From Otis tarda (Eukaryota; Chordata; Aves; Otidiformes; Otididae), in contig CM048552.1 in NCBI GenBank assembly GCA_026413225.1, positions 210,193,553-210,257,552 on the forward strand: a stretch of 64,000 nt of DNA, read 5' to 3'. A program made the position numbers and the translations under genes. The notes below the pieces were generated by a model. The model was not told where the DNA came from. It worked only from the letters and a program-made list of their open reading frames with translations, and searched no databases. Positions 47,813-59,317 of this stretch are shown here, in pieces. The number at the start of each line of letters is the position of its first letter. Position 1 is the first letter of the stretch.

Positions 47813-48054
47813 CTCAGAAAAAGGTTTCCCAGGCACTGGGAGGAAAATCCATTCCTTGTGGAAAAGAACCTTTCAGTACTTCTGGCCACATGGGTCCATT
47901 GACATGGCAAAGTGGAAGAAGATGGCTACACTGTTGTGCAGTTACTTTGGTACCAGAGGTCTCGTAGCAGTATTTTGTGAGATAACCATCCTTTCTGTGA
48001 AGGTTGTTAAAGGAACTTCCAGAATGTCTTAGATTCATGTTCCTATGTCACCTC

Positions 48055-48084
48055 CACCTGCTCCACTTGCACCTGCTCCACTTG
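48055..48084. repeat. Perfect 15-bp tandem duplication
   Basis: CACCTGCTCCACTTG occurs twice without mismatch, at 48055-48069 and 48070-48084, followed by a degenerate third start (CCACC). Confidence 0.9.
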
Positions 48085-50639
48085 CCACCTTTTCTGTTCC
48101 AGCTGTCACTGCCATTGATGCACTTGAAGCATCCTTTGTGCCTGAGTGTGCTTCTCCAGATCTCCATATCATGACTAGTTTCTAAAGGTCATAGCAAGTG
48201 AGCTGTGTCCACTGAGCTTAGGGGTGACTGGTGGATGTTAAAATAAGGCTTGGATTTCTTTCCATAATTTTGAGGTGTTCTATGGCTCTTTCTGTTATTT
48301 TCTAAAGTAAAGAAACTCAGAACAGCAGAAGCAACTTGAATGTGTAGAATTTGCCGTTTCATGCTTGCTTATTCTTAGTAGGTATGTTTATTAGAGACCT
48401 AGCTATATGCTTGGAACAGTTTCCTCTATGCAAAGAGAGGAAAAAAAACCAAAACACAGAGTCGATAAGTGTGGGTTTCCTTCCCCTTGTTGCTGATTTT
48501 ATTTGACCTTCTTAGCTCCAGACAACCAACCTGAGTTATCCACTGCAGATAATAGAGAGTAGGTTTCCCTACAACATTTCAAGGTGGATTTCACTCAGGA
48601 TACTTCTGCTTTGCCTTTTAAAAATGTTTCTGCTCTATAACACGTGGGCTTGAACCGAGGTGACACTACTGGTTTTAATAACTGCTCTTTTTTTTTCCTA
48701 GAGGTTGCGAAAAAAACATTTTAAGAGCGAATGGTCTGAGTGCTTCCTTATCAATGATCACTGGAAAGCTATTTTGCTACAGAAATGAGTTAAATTGTTG
48801 TTTTTACTGGCTGGAAACAATGAAGGAAAAATTTTAGACAAAGACTGCCTGATTGTTCTCATAAACGTTCAGGTTCTCTGTGGTGCAATGTACCTAACAC
48901 AATATAGATACGAAATATCAAATGTACACTTAAAATGATAAAATGTCAATTTGATCATAATCAAACACAAAAGACTAACATCTATGTGTTGGAAACAATC
49001 CCTATTGATTTTCAGAGCGTGCGTGGTTCTCAGAGATTTAAAAAAAAGCTCTTAATCACACCACTCAAAAGATACTTCAAGGATTATTTTTCAACCCTTT
49101 CACAACAATTCTATGGCTTTTAGTACAGTCTTGTTGGTCCAGTGAGTGCAGTCACCATGTATTTAGTTAAAAGATCTCAGATACTGGGGAAATACTCTGC
49201 CAACTGTTGGTTTGTTTTTTTTTTTCTTTTGTTTTATTTTCTTTTCTAAATAATACTGAATGGAAGTGGGCATTTCGCTAACATGGAATAACGTTTCTGG
49301 TTCTTATCTGGTCATTATGGAACTAGTCCAGCTTCCAGAACCTTAACAGGGAGTTGGCTTAAGTCCTAGAAGAGGGTTAAGATGTGATCTGGCATACCAA
49401 GGGTCAAGAATTTGAGAGAGAAAAAGGCAGACAGATGACTAAATTTACGCAATAGCCGTCAAAGTAGGGCTTTAAGTGCAAGAAAATTAGCAGAACATAA
49501 GGGTGCTAACTGTGCATGGACAGTGATGGACACACAACAAAGAGGAAGGAATATGTAAGCAGGAAGTAAAGGCAGGTTTATTCTGACTGTGATGTTGGTC
49601 CTCTGTAATCTTCATGTAACATTTTTAAAAAAGCCTCAAACTCAAAAAAAAACCTCCTAAAAAACTGAAAACAGTATTCAAACTAGGTAGATTTGCTTGA
49701 GGCTACAGGTGATTATATCAGGAAGAAGTCTGAAAAATAGAGAAGACTTGAGGAATCATGCTGAGGTGAGTTCATTACTCCTCAAAGCCTGGGGAGAAGA
49801 CAAGAAACTAAAGCTGGTTTCAAATGCACCATGGCAGTAACAATTTTCCATCTTAATAAAGCAACCTAGATTGAGAAAGAGGAAGCAGAGAGGTATATTG
49901 AAAAAATAAAAAATAGCTACATCTTATACAGGCTTTTATAATAAACCTTCCATCATATTTTAGTCTCTAGGACTCTGAGAGATGCCCGCTCTGGGAAAAC
50001 TGATTCCAGACACTCTATAAGGCTTCTAATTTACATTAGTAACAAGAAGGAAAACATGCCTTACCCTATACAGTGAGGCATATACCAGGGCCGTTTTATA
50101 TTCCAGAAGCTGCATGGCTTTTCAAAAAGGGATAGTATTTTGGTAAGTAGAACAGCAAATGATTTCATAACCATCTTCTGCAAGCTATTACACTGCTGTG
50201 GCTCAGGAGAGATGAGCAAGACCCTAGAGGCACTAACCTCATTAGCTGGTTATCACTCAATCTTACATCAGATTCTGAAATGATACCAGTTTTGGATTAC
50301 AAGCAGCCAAGCACACAGCCCTCCACAGTTGATATATAAAGAGCCAGAACAGTTTTTCTTGAGAATAAGGAGGAATTAGGTATAGAAACCAGAGTCTCCT
50401 CAGATGACATTTTTCAGAAGTTTTTAAGTAAAAGTATGCTGCAGCAGGCTCAGTACTAAGAATCAATATACAGGAGATGACCAGAAAGAGCCAATAGAGT
50501 TTATTGTAAAGCCTATAAAAGTTATATTTGTGTGCAGCCAAAGAGCACAGGCAGCCTCAGGAGCCCTCTTACACTGCATCCAGATGACTGTGGGGAGGGC
50601 AAGCAGCAGAGGGGAGAAAAACAGTAATTTCTCTTCCTT

Positions 50640-51180
50640 CCCCCTTCCATTCTTGGAGAAAAATTAATGTAAATTGTATTAAATAATTGAATTGCTGCTG
50701 AAATCCTTTCCCAATTAGATGAAGAAGTTCAGGCAACATTAATCTCCCAAATGGCCAAACATCCCTTATTTAAATCTTTGTGCATATGCCTCTGCCCCCA
50801 TTTTTGACTGGTTTCTCTGTCTGTCTGCATGCATCTATTTTTACAAGAAAGAACGTGGGTGGTTGAATAAGAGCAAATGTTTGTTTGTTACTCTTTAGTG
50901 TTTTCCACCTACAGCCTATCCTTCACGTCCTTCAGAAAAGAAGGCTGCATATTTATGTGTAGCGCTTAATGAGCAAATACATCCTTGCATATGATATGCT
51001 CTGCTTCCTGTCACGTACTCCTTATTCCCTTTGAGTTTACCAGTGTTCTCTGGTTTAGAGATTCATGATTAATTTATTCTCAATCTACAGGAAAGCCCTT
51101 TTAATTCCAAGAAGTGGGTTAAATGAATTACCACACATACTTTATCTGGTCTGCTTATCTACTGGAATGATTTGCAATTA
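50640..51180. promoter_or_regulatory. Candidate conserved non-coding element
   Basis: A stretch free of transposons and simple repeats. It has clustered homeodomain or POU-like cores: AAAAATTAATGTAAATT, CCCAATTAGATG, TGTAGCGCTTAATGAGCAAA, TGCATATGATATGC, TTCATGATTAATTTATTC. CpG occurs in GTAGCGCTTAAT and the CACGT context. This is the texture of vertebrate enhancers. There is no open frame across it. Confidence 0.25.
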
Positions 51181-53279
51181 TCATCCCACGCCTTTCCCGA
51201 GCACAACAGAAATCAACTGCTGATGAACGAAGTGAGAGACAGGTGCAGTCTTGCAGCTTTTGGGAACTTGGGCAAGGATGGAGGTCCAGCCAGCAAGAAA
51301 TGATGTCAGGAGGGAAGCTGCGCTTGATGGGCACTGCTGCTTCTTTGAGTAAGGCAAATGAAAGAGGATGGACTGTGTTCTGTGCTCCCACCAAAACACG
51401 CAAGGATACCACACAAGGCCAAGCTCATGCACTCTCCAGTTGCCCTGGGCTGTCCATGGCTACAAGCAGCCCCGCTTGTGAATACGCTAGACATGTAGGT
51501 GTTTGTCATACTGTCAATGGAAACCTCAGCTGTGTTCAGGGACTTGCTTTTGCTCGTCCTCTTGTTAAGCTGAAAGAAGCATTTGTGTTGCAGGAATTTT
51601 GACTATCTTGCTGCTCACTCTCAATGTACCCATCAGTTGTAATGTATGTGGGACAGAATTTCAGACACCGCATGGCTGCTTGATTGAGTGAGGAAGCAAG
51701 GTCGAAACCTGAGCAAAATGGATCTGCCACTGTATGTTTTGTGCCATTAGGAGTCTGAATCTGTCAGGCAGCTTTTCCAAACATGCTTCAGTGCCTTCAG
51801 ATATAAATGTTACAACAACTGTGAATCAATCATTTATGATACAGAACAGAAAAAAAATGGCACTGAGTGAGAATTTGGGACACCTGTGGTTTATTCCCAG
51901 ATCTGCCCGTTCTCAGCTGCAAACTTTTATCTGAATAGCTTGCAATCTCTTGCTGCATATTTATACAATACCTAGAAAAGGCAGCTCAAATTTTAGGTGG
52001 GGTCTTTAGGTGCTGCTGTAAGAAATCTTGCTAAAGGATATGAGTTTGCAGTCCAGAGGAGCATGGAGTTAAGAGCACTTACGAGGAAGGATCATATTTT
52101 CATTAAGTGTGAAGATTTTACGTATGGGTGGGTAGATAGTATACCACCTTGTCTGCCTTTGTGCTTCCAAAAACCATTGCTGTCATTGCAAGGGAAAAAT
52201 CACACTATAATTAGTGTAACTGGCCACTAACTGTTTAGCTGAGTCTTATGTGAAGGGGAAGAATCATGTGACATATGCTTAGGAGTACATGTTTTCTCTG
52301 GGAAATTTCAGTCTTAGTAAAACATTTGAGGTCACATAATGTTACAGCTGCATTAAGAATTCATAGTTGGATGCACAAAATAACTGCCTTGCCTGGATTT
52401 GCAGTACTTTAAAAAACAAGGAATATTTTATTCGTTCATCTCTATGAAAATAAAAACAAGCCTGTCTCTTTTTTACCATGAAGACAAATTGACAGTGTCT
52501 TTAAGCTACTACCTGGGAGAACAAGGGAATACTGACAACAGGCATAAAACTTTAAATACTGAGAAAAGCATTTAACAATCACAGTCATCTGCTTGAGGCA
52601 GGTGTAGCTAATAAGGAGGAAAGGAAGGAACAGCTGTATCTTGGATAAAGGCTCCTCGGCCATACAAAGATAAATAGCTAACAGCTGGTTTCCCACAAGG
52701 GGTATCTCTGCTGCCATGCCCCTGGTTCTGCTCCTTCGCTTAGACGAATCTTCTCTTAGGCCAAAGGGGAAGACACGTTTATACATCACAGAGACAGATG
52801 CTGTCATCCTTGAAGATGATAATTTGTCCTGGCTGTAGAAAATTAGCTTTCATTGGTCACTGTGGGAGTGGACACAGATGTTTTGTATTATGATGTTCAA
52901 AGTCACACTGGTTATTAAGGCAATAATGCAGCATGGCTTTTCTAGACATGGGAGAAATGGTAAATAGGGAATGTGCTTCTTCATGCAGTTGGATTCTGAT
53001 TTTTATTGTAATTTATGAAGTTTTGCAAGATGGTTTTTTAAGAGAGTATGAGAAGGAGAGAGTATTTCACTGAATGCTTTACCATCCCTTCTAATTTTAC
53101 AGCTGATGTCCTGACACGAACACAATACTAATCATAGTAGATCTTCAATTAAAATATATAAGATATTTCATTGAAACAGAAGGGACAGTCTATCATGCCT
53201 AAGACCCTTACGGCGTCTCAAAGGGGGTGACCAGCTCTATGTAAGACTGATCTTCCTGCCTTCTTTTCTCTATCTGCAG

Positions 53280-53412
53280 GATGGTGAGACACTTTTACTC
53301 TACAATGGTACCTATACCCCAGAGCAACTGAGTTCGGTTTTGCTGACTGTATTCCAAGTGCTGGGTTCTGTCATCAAGCCTGCACATAACATTTAGTTTA
53401 TTTTTCAATAAA
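53280..53412 (+). other. Terminal-exon-like segment with AATAAA
   Basis: A strong pyrimidine tract ending CTATCTGCAG (acceptor ending 53279) is followed by 38 open codons from GAT to TAG at 53394-53396. They read DGETLLLYNGTYTPEQLSSV, then LLTVFQVLGSVIKPAHNI. An AATAAA signal follows at 53407-53412, only 11 bases after the stop. It contains an NGT sequon and a hydrophobic segment near the end. No family recognised. A 38-codon frame is not unlikely by chance; the combination with splice and poly-A signals is what makes it notable. Confidence 0.22.
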
Positions 53413-53573
53413 ACTGTCTGAGTATGAACATGTAGCAGAGTTTGCAAGGCATAACAGTGAATTTGTTATGCATCCTTCCCTTTATGGAAAATACTGGGAG
53501 ATCCAACTCAAATTTTGGCTTGTGCTGTTCTTCCTTTGCTGCCTGATATGTATTGTTATTGGTACACAAATTA

Positions 53574-53575
<2 letters not shown>

Positions 53576-53604
<29 letters not shown>
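53576..53604. repeat. Poly-T run of 29
   Basis: Twenty-nine uninterrupted T, the longest homopolymer in the window. I find no SINE or retrocopy body next to it on the minus strand, so it is recorded as a mononucleotide microsatellite. Confidence 0.95.
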
Positions 53605-54880
53605 GTCTCTGGAACTGACCAGCAAAAAATGTCTCTTCTTGGTGCATCATTGGTATCTTCTACAGAGTTCAGAACTGTTTCTAGGATTGGTGATTTTCCT
53701 GAAGTAATAAATGCCACTCTGTAAAGCTCAGAGATGTTCATCCATTTTTTGAGAACCCGATCTCTACTATTTCAAATTAAACTTTTTCTTGTTGCTTTTC
53801 TTCCCCAGGATGTACTATAAACCAGCACACATCCTATGATCTCATAGAACTGACATATACTGAGTCTTGAGACCTTTTCAGATTGTTGACTTTGCATTTA
53901 TTTCTATATTTGTTACGGTATATTTATTTATATATATATATGTATAGAAGATGGCATACAGTGTCACTTGTTATGTTCAGGTTATAGCACCTATTCAAAT
54001 ACATTTTAAGTGAATGGAATGTTTATTTACAGTATTTAGCTGAAAACTTGGATGCAACTTGTAATTATTACGTGGTAGATACAGGCAAATCTAATATAAC
54101 CTAAATTTTACCAACAGAACTTTCCATGAGAGAGAAAAACACGTGAAAGAGCCTGAGCGACTTTGCAGTAAATCTTTCATATGTCATTATTTTTCAGAAG
54201 CCCTGCTGCTGACAAAATATGTGCATCCTCCTGGAGTGTCATCTGAGGCTCACCAAGAAGAATCAGTAATGCTATATAAAAAGTGTAGGATAAAGGAAGT
54301 TTTCATTTTACTGCATCCATCAATTTGAAATCTTGCAAACACACTTTTATGGGCAAATCATATCTTTTTTTTTCCTGTTCCTCAGATTTCACAGAAGTTT
54401 ATTTAAGCCTAAATTGTACTCTGAATTGCAACAGTAAATTTTGAGCTCTTAACTTAAAAGGTAATTTATCTTTAATGTTACTTTTCTATTCTATTAATTT
54501 GATTGTAACTACACATTACAAGCTGAATTTACCAGAAACGAAAGCTTTGAGTTCCAAATGTTAGGATCCTATTTCCTACACTGCTTTATTTTACATCCTG
54601 ATCCTTCATATTCCTGTATATACAGAGGTCAATGGGAACAGAGCATAATTTGATACTAACTTGACTTGACAGAGATTCAGTACAACGTGACTATTGCTGA
54701 GTCAGAGTATAACCTACATGACAAAACTAATCTAAAGAAAAATCAATTTGAAAATGAATATTTTATAGTAAAAGTAAATTTACAGCTTTTCCAGGATACA
54801 AAGGATTATTATTTTTTTTTTTTTCTGCAGGGAATTTAATATATATTGACTTGCTTTTCTCATTAAATACTTCTCTTGCT
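53605..54880. other. Unique AT-rich DNA
   Basis: There is a short TA run at 53929-53942 and a T tract near 54812. No gene or mobile element recognised. Confidence 0.5.
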
Positions 54881-55468
54881 TGTATGGTTTAACCCCAGCT
54901 GGCAACTAAGCACCACACAGGTGCTCGCTCACTCACCTCACAGGAGGATGAAGGGGAGACTCAGAAGGGTAAAAGTGAGAAAGGTCATAGGCTGTGACAA
55001 AGACAGTTTAAAGGTAAAGCAAAAGCCACACATGCAAGCAAAGCAAAACAAAGAATTTATTCACTACTTCCCATCGCCAGGTGTTCAGCCATCTCCAGGA
55101 AAGCAGGGCTTCATCATGCATAATGGCTACTTGGGAAGATAAACACCATAACTCCAACCATTCACCCCCTTCCTTCTTCTTCCCCCAGCTTTTATTGCTG
55201 TGTAATGATGTAGCATGGTATGGAATGTCCCTTTACTCAGTTGGGTTCAGCTGTCCCAGCTGTGTCTCCTCCCAACTTCTTCTGCACCTCCAGCCTACTC
55301 TTAAGCAGGGCAGCAGAGCAGTGAGAACAGCAGAAAAGGCCTTGACTCTGTGTAAGCATTCCTCAGAAATAACGAAATCGTCCCTGTGTTATTAACACTG
55401 CCTTCAGCACAAATCCAAAACTAGCTGCTATGAAAAAAATTAACTCTACCCCAGCCAAAACCAACACA
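54881..55468 (-). mobile_element. Solo ERVL-type LTR, minus strand
   Basis: Read on the minus strand it starts TGTGTTGGTTTTGGCTGGGG (from 55468) and ends GGGGTTAAACCATACA (at 54881), the signature ends of a widespread avian ERVL LTR. Internal landmarks in minus-strand order are: CACAGAGTCAAGGCCTTTTC; a GACAGCTGAACCC block; an AATAAAAG TATA-like box followed by CTGGGGGAAGAAG (about 55198-55178); TTCCTGGAGATGGCTGAACA; AATAAA (complement of 55056-55061) as poly-A signal; AAACTGTCTTTG; and CTCACTTTTACCC. Neither internal retroviral genes nor a partner LTR is present. The flanks CTTGC (54875-54879) and CTTGT (55469-55473) look like a decayed 5-bp target duplication. The left end has lost or changed a base relative to TGTCGTGG. 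About 588 bp. Confidence 0.92.
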
Positions 55469-58353
55469 CTTGTTGAAAGAGCATTTTCTGATGGAAAACT
55501 CTTTCAGTTAAGGTTTTCCAGCAAAGTTTGAAGTATTGACTTCACAGATTTCCAACTGTATTGTGAGATTCTTTTTACTTTTTTGGACTTTTGTTCTGAA
55601 GGAATGTATTTGAAGGTCAAACCCTGCAGGGCAACAGGGACATTAAATAGGATTTATGCAAATTTAGACCAGAAGTTTTTTCCAGAGGGAAAAAAAAAAT
55701 AGAAAAAAAAAGAGCAACTAAATCTTTTTATTAAAAGTTTTAGTTATATTTGTTTGAGTTAATTAAATCTTATCACATTTGTATGCACTTTCTAATTAAC
55801 AATTAGCCATGTTTTCTTTGTAATAAATGAGAAATCATTCAGGAACATGAGAATGGATAAAAGCGTGCAGCGGCTTAATGAATCTGTATTTAATCTCTGG
55901 AGAAAGAAGTTAAATTTAGCAAGAGTGACAAGCAAAACTGTACACTGGTTTAAGGTTTGAGATGTGACAATTTCTTCATGAAATCAACTATCTGCAATAA
56001 CAAAATGTTCTAAAAAAAGTATTGTTCAGTACATAGTCTGAATATTCCAAACAAAAGTGAAGAAAGTAAATTTGGTTTAAACAATGTACTAAGAATATTT
56101 AAAAGAAATACTGCATTTTGAAAGACAGTTTAATGTACAAGAAACGTAGGCAGTTGATAACTCTCCTATTTGCCCTGTTTTTAAAAGGTCTTCCCTTCAA
56201 AAGACTTCATCTTTAGTAGGGAAAAAGACGTCTTACTGCCTCTTTTCTACTAGATCTAATGGAAAATTTTACAGTTTAATAAGTTAGCAAGTAAAGATAA
56301 ACTGCAGACCTCTGCAAAGTCATCACCCTAACAGCTAGTTCATGTTAAAACTAAAGCCTGCTTTCTCTGCAGCAAATTTAGCTATATGTGAGTTAGTGTG
56401 TTTTGTCTAGCCTCTGTTAGAAACATCCTCTTTCTTCTTGTACAGTCAGAAGGCCTTGATGATAAAAGCAGTACTTCTATGAAATGGATTTTCATTACAA
56501 AATGCTGCATTGCCTATATCTGAAGCTAGGTCTCCTAACAGGCAAGTAAGAGACACAAATTCTGTGTGTCAGCCAGGCTCCCATTCCAGGCTTGTCTACA
56601 GGGGTTATTTCACTTTGTGCAAATCACATAGTCGTTGGGCTAAAGAGCAATCAACTCTGTAGCTCTGTAGTTAATATAAACTCCTAGATTGTGGAAACTG
56701 ATATGTTAAATTACTAGGTTATTTGGGGGTTGAAGAATCCATCTCAACTTTTAATGACATTTTAAAAGGTCTCCATTTGGAGAATGAAGATTCTCCTAAT
56801 CCTACAAGTATTCTTCAGATGGGAGAAAATCTCCTCCATTATTAAACTCTTATAATATAATTTTTATTTGTTCATTCTCCCTTGATATCTACTTAGTAAG
56901 GCATTTTTTGACTAGTGGCATTTCCTCTGGGAAGGGCCTATCCTATGACCCAAATTTTGAATGGCAGATGGTGTGTGATGAATGTACATTACTGAGCACT
57001 TTAAGAAAAGATCATCAACTCTGTGGTTTAATTCTGAACATACCCAGCTGGTGTCTGATACTCCTTGGATGACTAGTTGGGTATGTCGATTTCCAGAACC
57101 ATTTCCTGCAAGACAGCAAGACAACTTCAGTGCCTGGCAGCATGGCGATTTACATAGCCAAAATGAAGCTTTGGAGGGGCACAGGCCAATTGCTGGCTCT
57201 GTGTATCAGCATTAATGATATCTTTGGAGACAGTGTATTTGAATATGCAGTGCCAGAGGCACTGTTGACTGTTCTACATGGAGTGCTTGGTGCCAAACAT
57301 TGAGTTGTCCTTGAGTCCCATTGACATTAACGGAAATTAAGAATCCTCAACATCTGGCAGGATTTAACTCAGAATAAAGCTGGTTGTGGTGTGTTTCTTT
57401 TGTGAATTTGAATGAGTCATATACCCATTCAGGGCATGCTGCTTTCATTTAAAGCATTGGGAGCAAGGAAGTAGGAAGCTATGCGGCAAGGGCCCATATT
57501 TATGTGCACCTATTGTGATATATTTATATCACCAATGTGAAAAAAAAATGAGAAGTGATTTTCCCCCAGGAAAGCTCTTTATCTCTTGTGTGTCAGTTCA
57601 CTTTTCCCTGTGACCAATACTTTGTGTTTTATGCTGCACATCCCTGTTTACTTGCAAATTGGAAACTGTATTCCCTCAGACTTGTTTATTCAGGAGAAGG
57701 GATAAAGCTTTCTAATTCCAAAACCAGTGGCTTCTTCACAGGACTTCAATGCTGGACAATGTCAATCTTATAATATGAAAAATTCTTATTGATTAATATT
57801 TATGTCATGCACCAAGGCCTCAGCTCTACTGCGTTAGGCCAGTTGCAGACTTGTAATGGAGATTAATGATGTACTTTGATGGTAAAAATCAGAAGACAGT
57901 CACAGAAAAATGCATCTGTACAAGAGGTGAGAAGGAAAGACACCTAATGATAAACATTTTAAAGTATTCTTAGAATTAAGCTTGTCTAGGGCAGCCATTT
58001 TATCCAGAAGACTGTTGCTCAGTACTCACCTCTTCTCATATTTAATAGAAACACCACCAAGTAAAGGGAAAACAGGTGGACAGTTGTGATCAGTTCTCTT
58101 AACTGGCTAAGGAATGTGAATACGGTGACATTCTGGTCATCTGGCTTTTATTATTTCTTTTGGTCTTCTTTCTTCCATCTGTTATGATGTAAAAACACAA
58201 GGCGTAAATTTTTGGGATACAAACTCATATGATTTGGGTAATTACAAAAATAATAATAAAAAAGGTATTTCTAGACAGTTTCTCTTAATGAAGCATCTGT
58301 AATGGCTTTAAAATACGAGCTTCCCAAAGCTCTATAAATGTGTTAAATATTAT
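55469..58353. other. Unique DNA with a possible conserved block
   Basis: No gene or transposon recognised. 55700-55990 contains GAGTTAATTAAATC, TTCTAATTAACAATTAGCC, GTAATAAATGAG and CpG-bearing AAAAGCGTGCAGCGGC, and could be a conserved enhancer. Small overlapping frames near 56912-57215 are not supported. Confidence 0.4.
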
Positions 58354-58545
58354 TATAGAATCATAGAATAGTTGGAAGGGACCTTTAAAGGCCATCCAGT
58401 CCAAGTGCCCTGCAAGGAGCAGGGACATCTCCAACCAGATCAGGTTCCTCAGAGCCTCATCCAACCTGGCTTTGAATGTTTCCAGGGATGGAACATCCAC
58501 CACCTCTCTGGGAAGCCTCTTCCAGAGTTACACTACCCTCAATTA
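58354..58545 (-). mobile_element. CR1 LINE 3' tail
   Basis: It begins TATAGAATCATAGAATAGTT and continues GGAAGGGACCTTTAAAGGCC, ATCCAGTCCAAGTGCCCTGC, AAGGAGCAGGGACATCTCCA, CATCCAACCTGGCTTTGAAT and CACCACCTCTCTGGGAAGCC. This is antisense CR1 3' UTR plus the last about 30 codons of ORF2. It lies under 800 bp from the larger CR1 at 59.3 kb in the same orientation but is a separate truncated insertion. Confidence 0.95.
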
Positions 58546-59317
58546 TGCTTATTAATGATCCACATATCTATGAAGGCAGTGCAGATAGTCAAAGATTTTG
58601 TTGAGGCAGCTGTGGAAAGTGAAAAGATAATTTTATGTCAGCTTTTACTTCTCAAACATGAAGGATGTCTAGAGTTTTGTAGTTACTTAAGACATTTTTA
58701 ATGTGAAGTTTTCTTGCATAAGCTTCTCTTTCCCACAAACTTCTTCAAGAGAGAATGACATGGGTTTTGTCTTTTCCCCTCTTGTTACTAATAATGGTGA
58801 ATAACTACATTACTTTCTTTGATATCCCCAGATACAAGATCCCAGTCAACTTGTGCAGGGTCTTAAGAAAAGGTCTGTGTCTACTTTAGTTGTTCTTGTT
58901 ATAAAACACATGAAGAAAGGCACACAGTAGGCACAAGAACAATAAGAACAAAGTAGTGAGTAAGATTTAAAGCCTTGCAACCTTTCCAGTGTTTGCTTTT
59001 ACCAATTTTCTCTTTATATTTTGATGGATTAAAAGTCCGGACAGGCATAACCCATCTTTGCTAGCACTATGCCGGTTTGCATTTTTGCTTTTATCTTCAA
59101 AAAAAATGCAAGCCTGTTACCTTGTGTGCTATTCTGCTGAGAATCTTCATTTGTAACAATATATAACCACCAACAACAAAAGTGAAATTGTCAAGAAAGT
59201 GAGACCAATGTTTACTTCTGTTGAACAAGCTGATCATGGTGATCTTGAAAAATACAACTAATCTGTATGTGTTTTTTTATCCTTAGGCCAAAATGATCAT
59301 GTTTTCAACATCAGCTT
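58546..59317. other. Unique DNA between two CR1 copies
   Basis: AT-rich, with no feature recognised. The sequence bears no resemblance to CR1, so the flanking copies are independent insertions. Confidence 0.6.

Larger units (their letters stand above)
47813..53279. other. Unique DNA
   Basis: No transposon recognised. It has a 15-bp duplication CACCTGCTCCACTTG (48055-48084). Frames at 51155-51602 overlap on both strands and a 121-codon minus frame lies at 52442-52807; none has a domain I recognise. 50640-51180 is a candidate conserved block, listed separately. Confidence 0.45.

Noticed and set aside
52442-52807. 121-codon minus-strand frame with a hydrophobic stretch
   Set aside because: No recognisable domain. 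Hydrophobic runs are common in translations of T- and A-rich DNA.
53576-53604. Poly-T run as the tail of a retrocopy or SINE on the minus strand
   Set aside because: No SINE or mRNA-like body and no target duplication adjoin it. CR1 elements do not end in poly-A.
54876-55395. Plus-strand frames at 54876-55142 and 55081-55395
   Set aside because: Both lie inside the minus-strand solo LTR and read its antisense strand.
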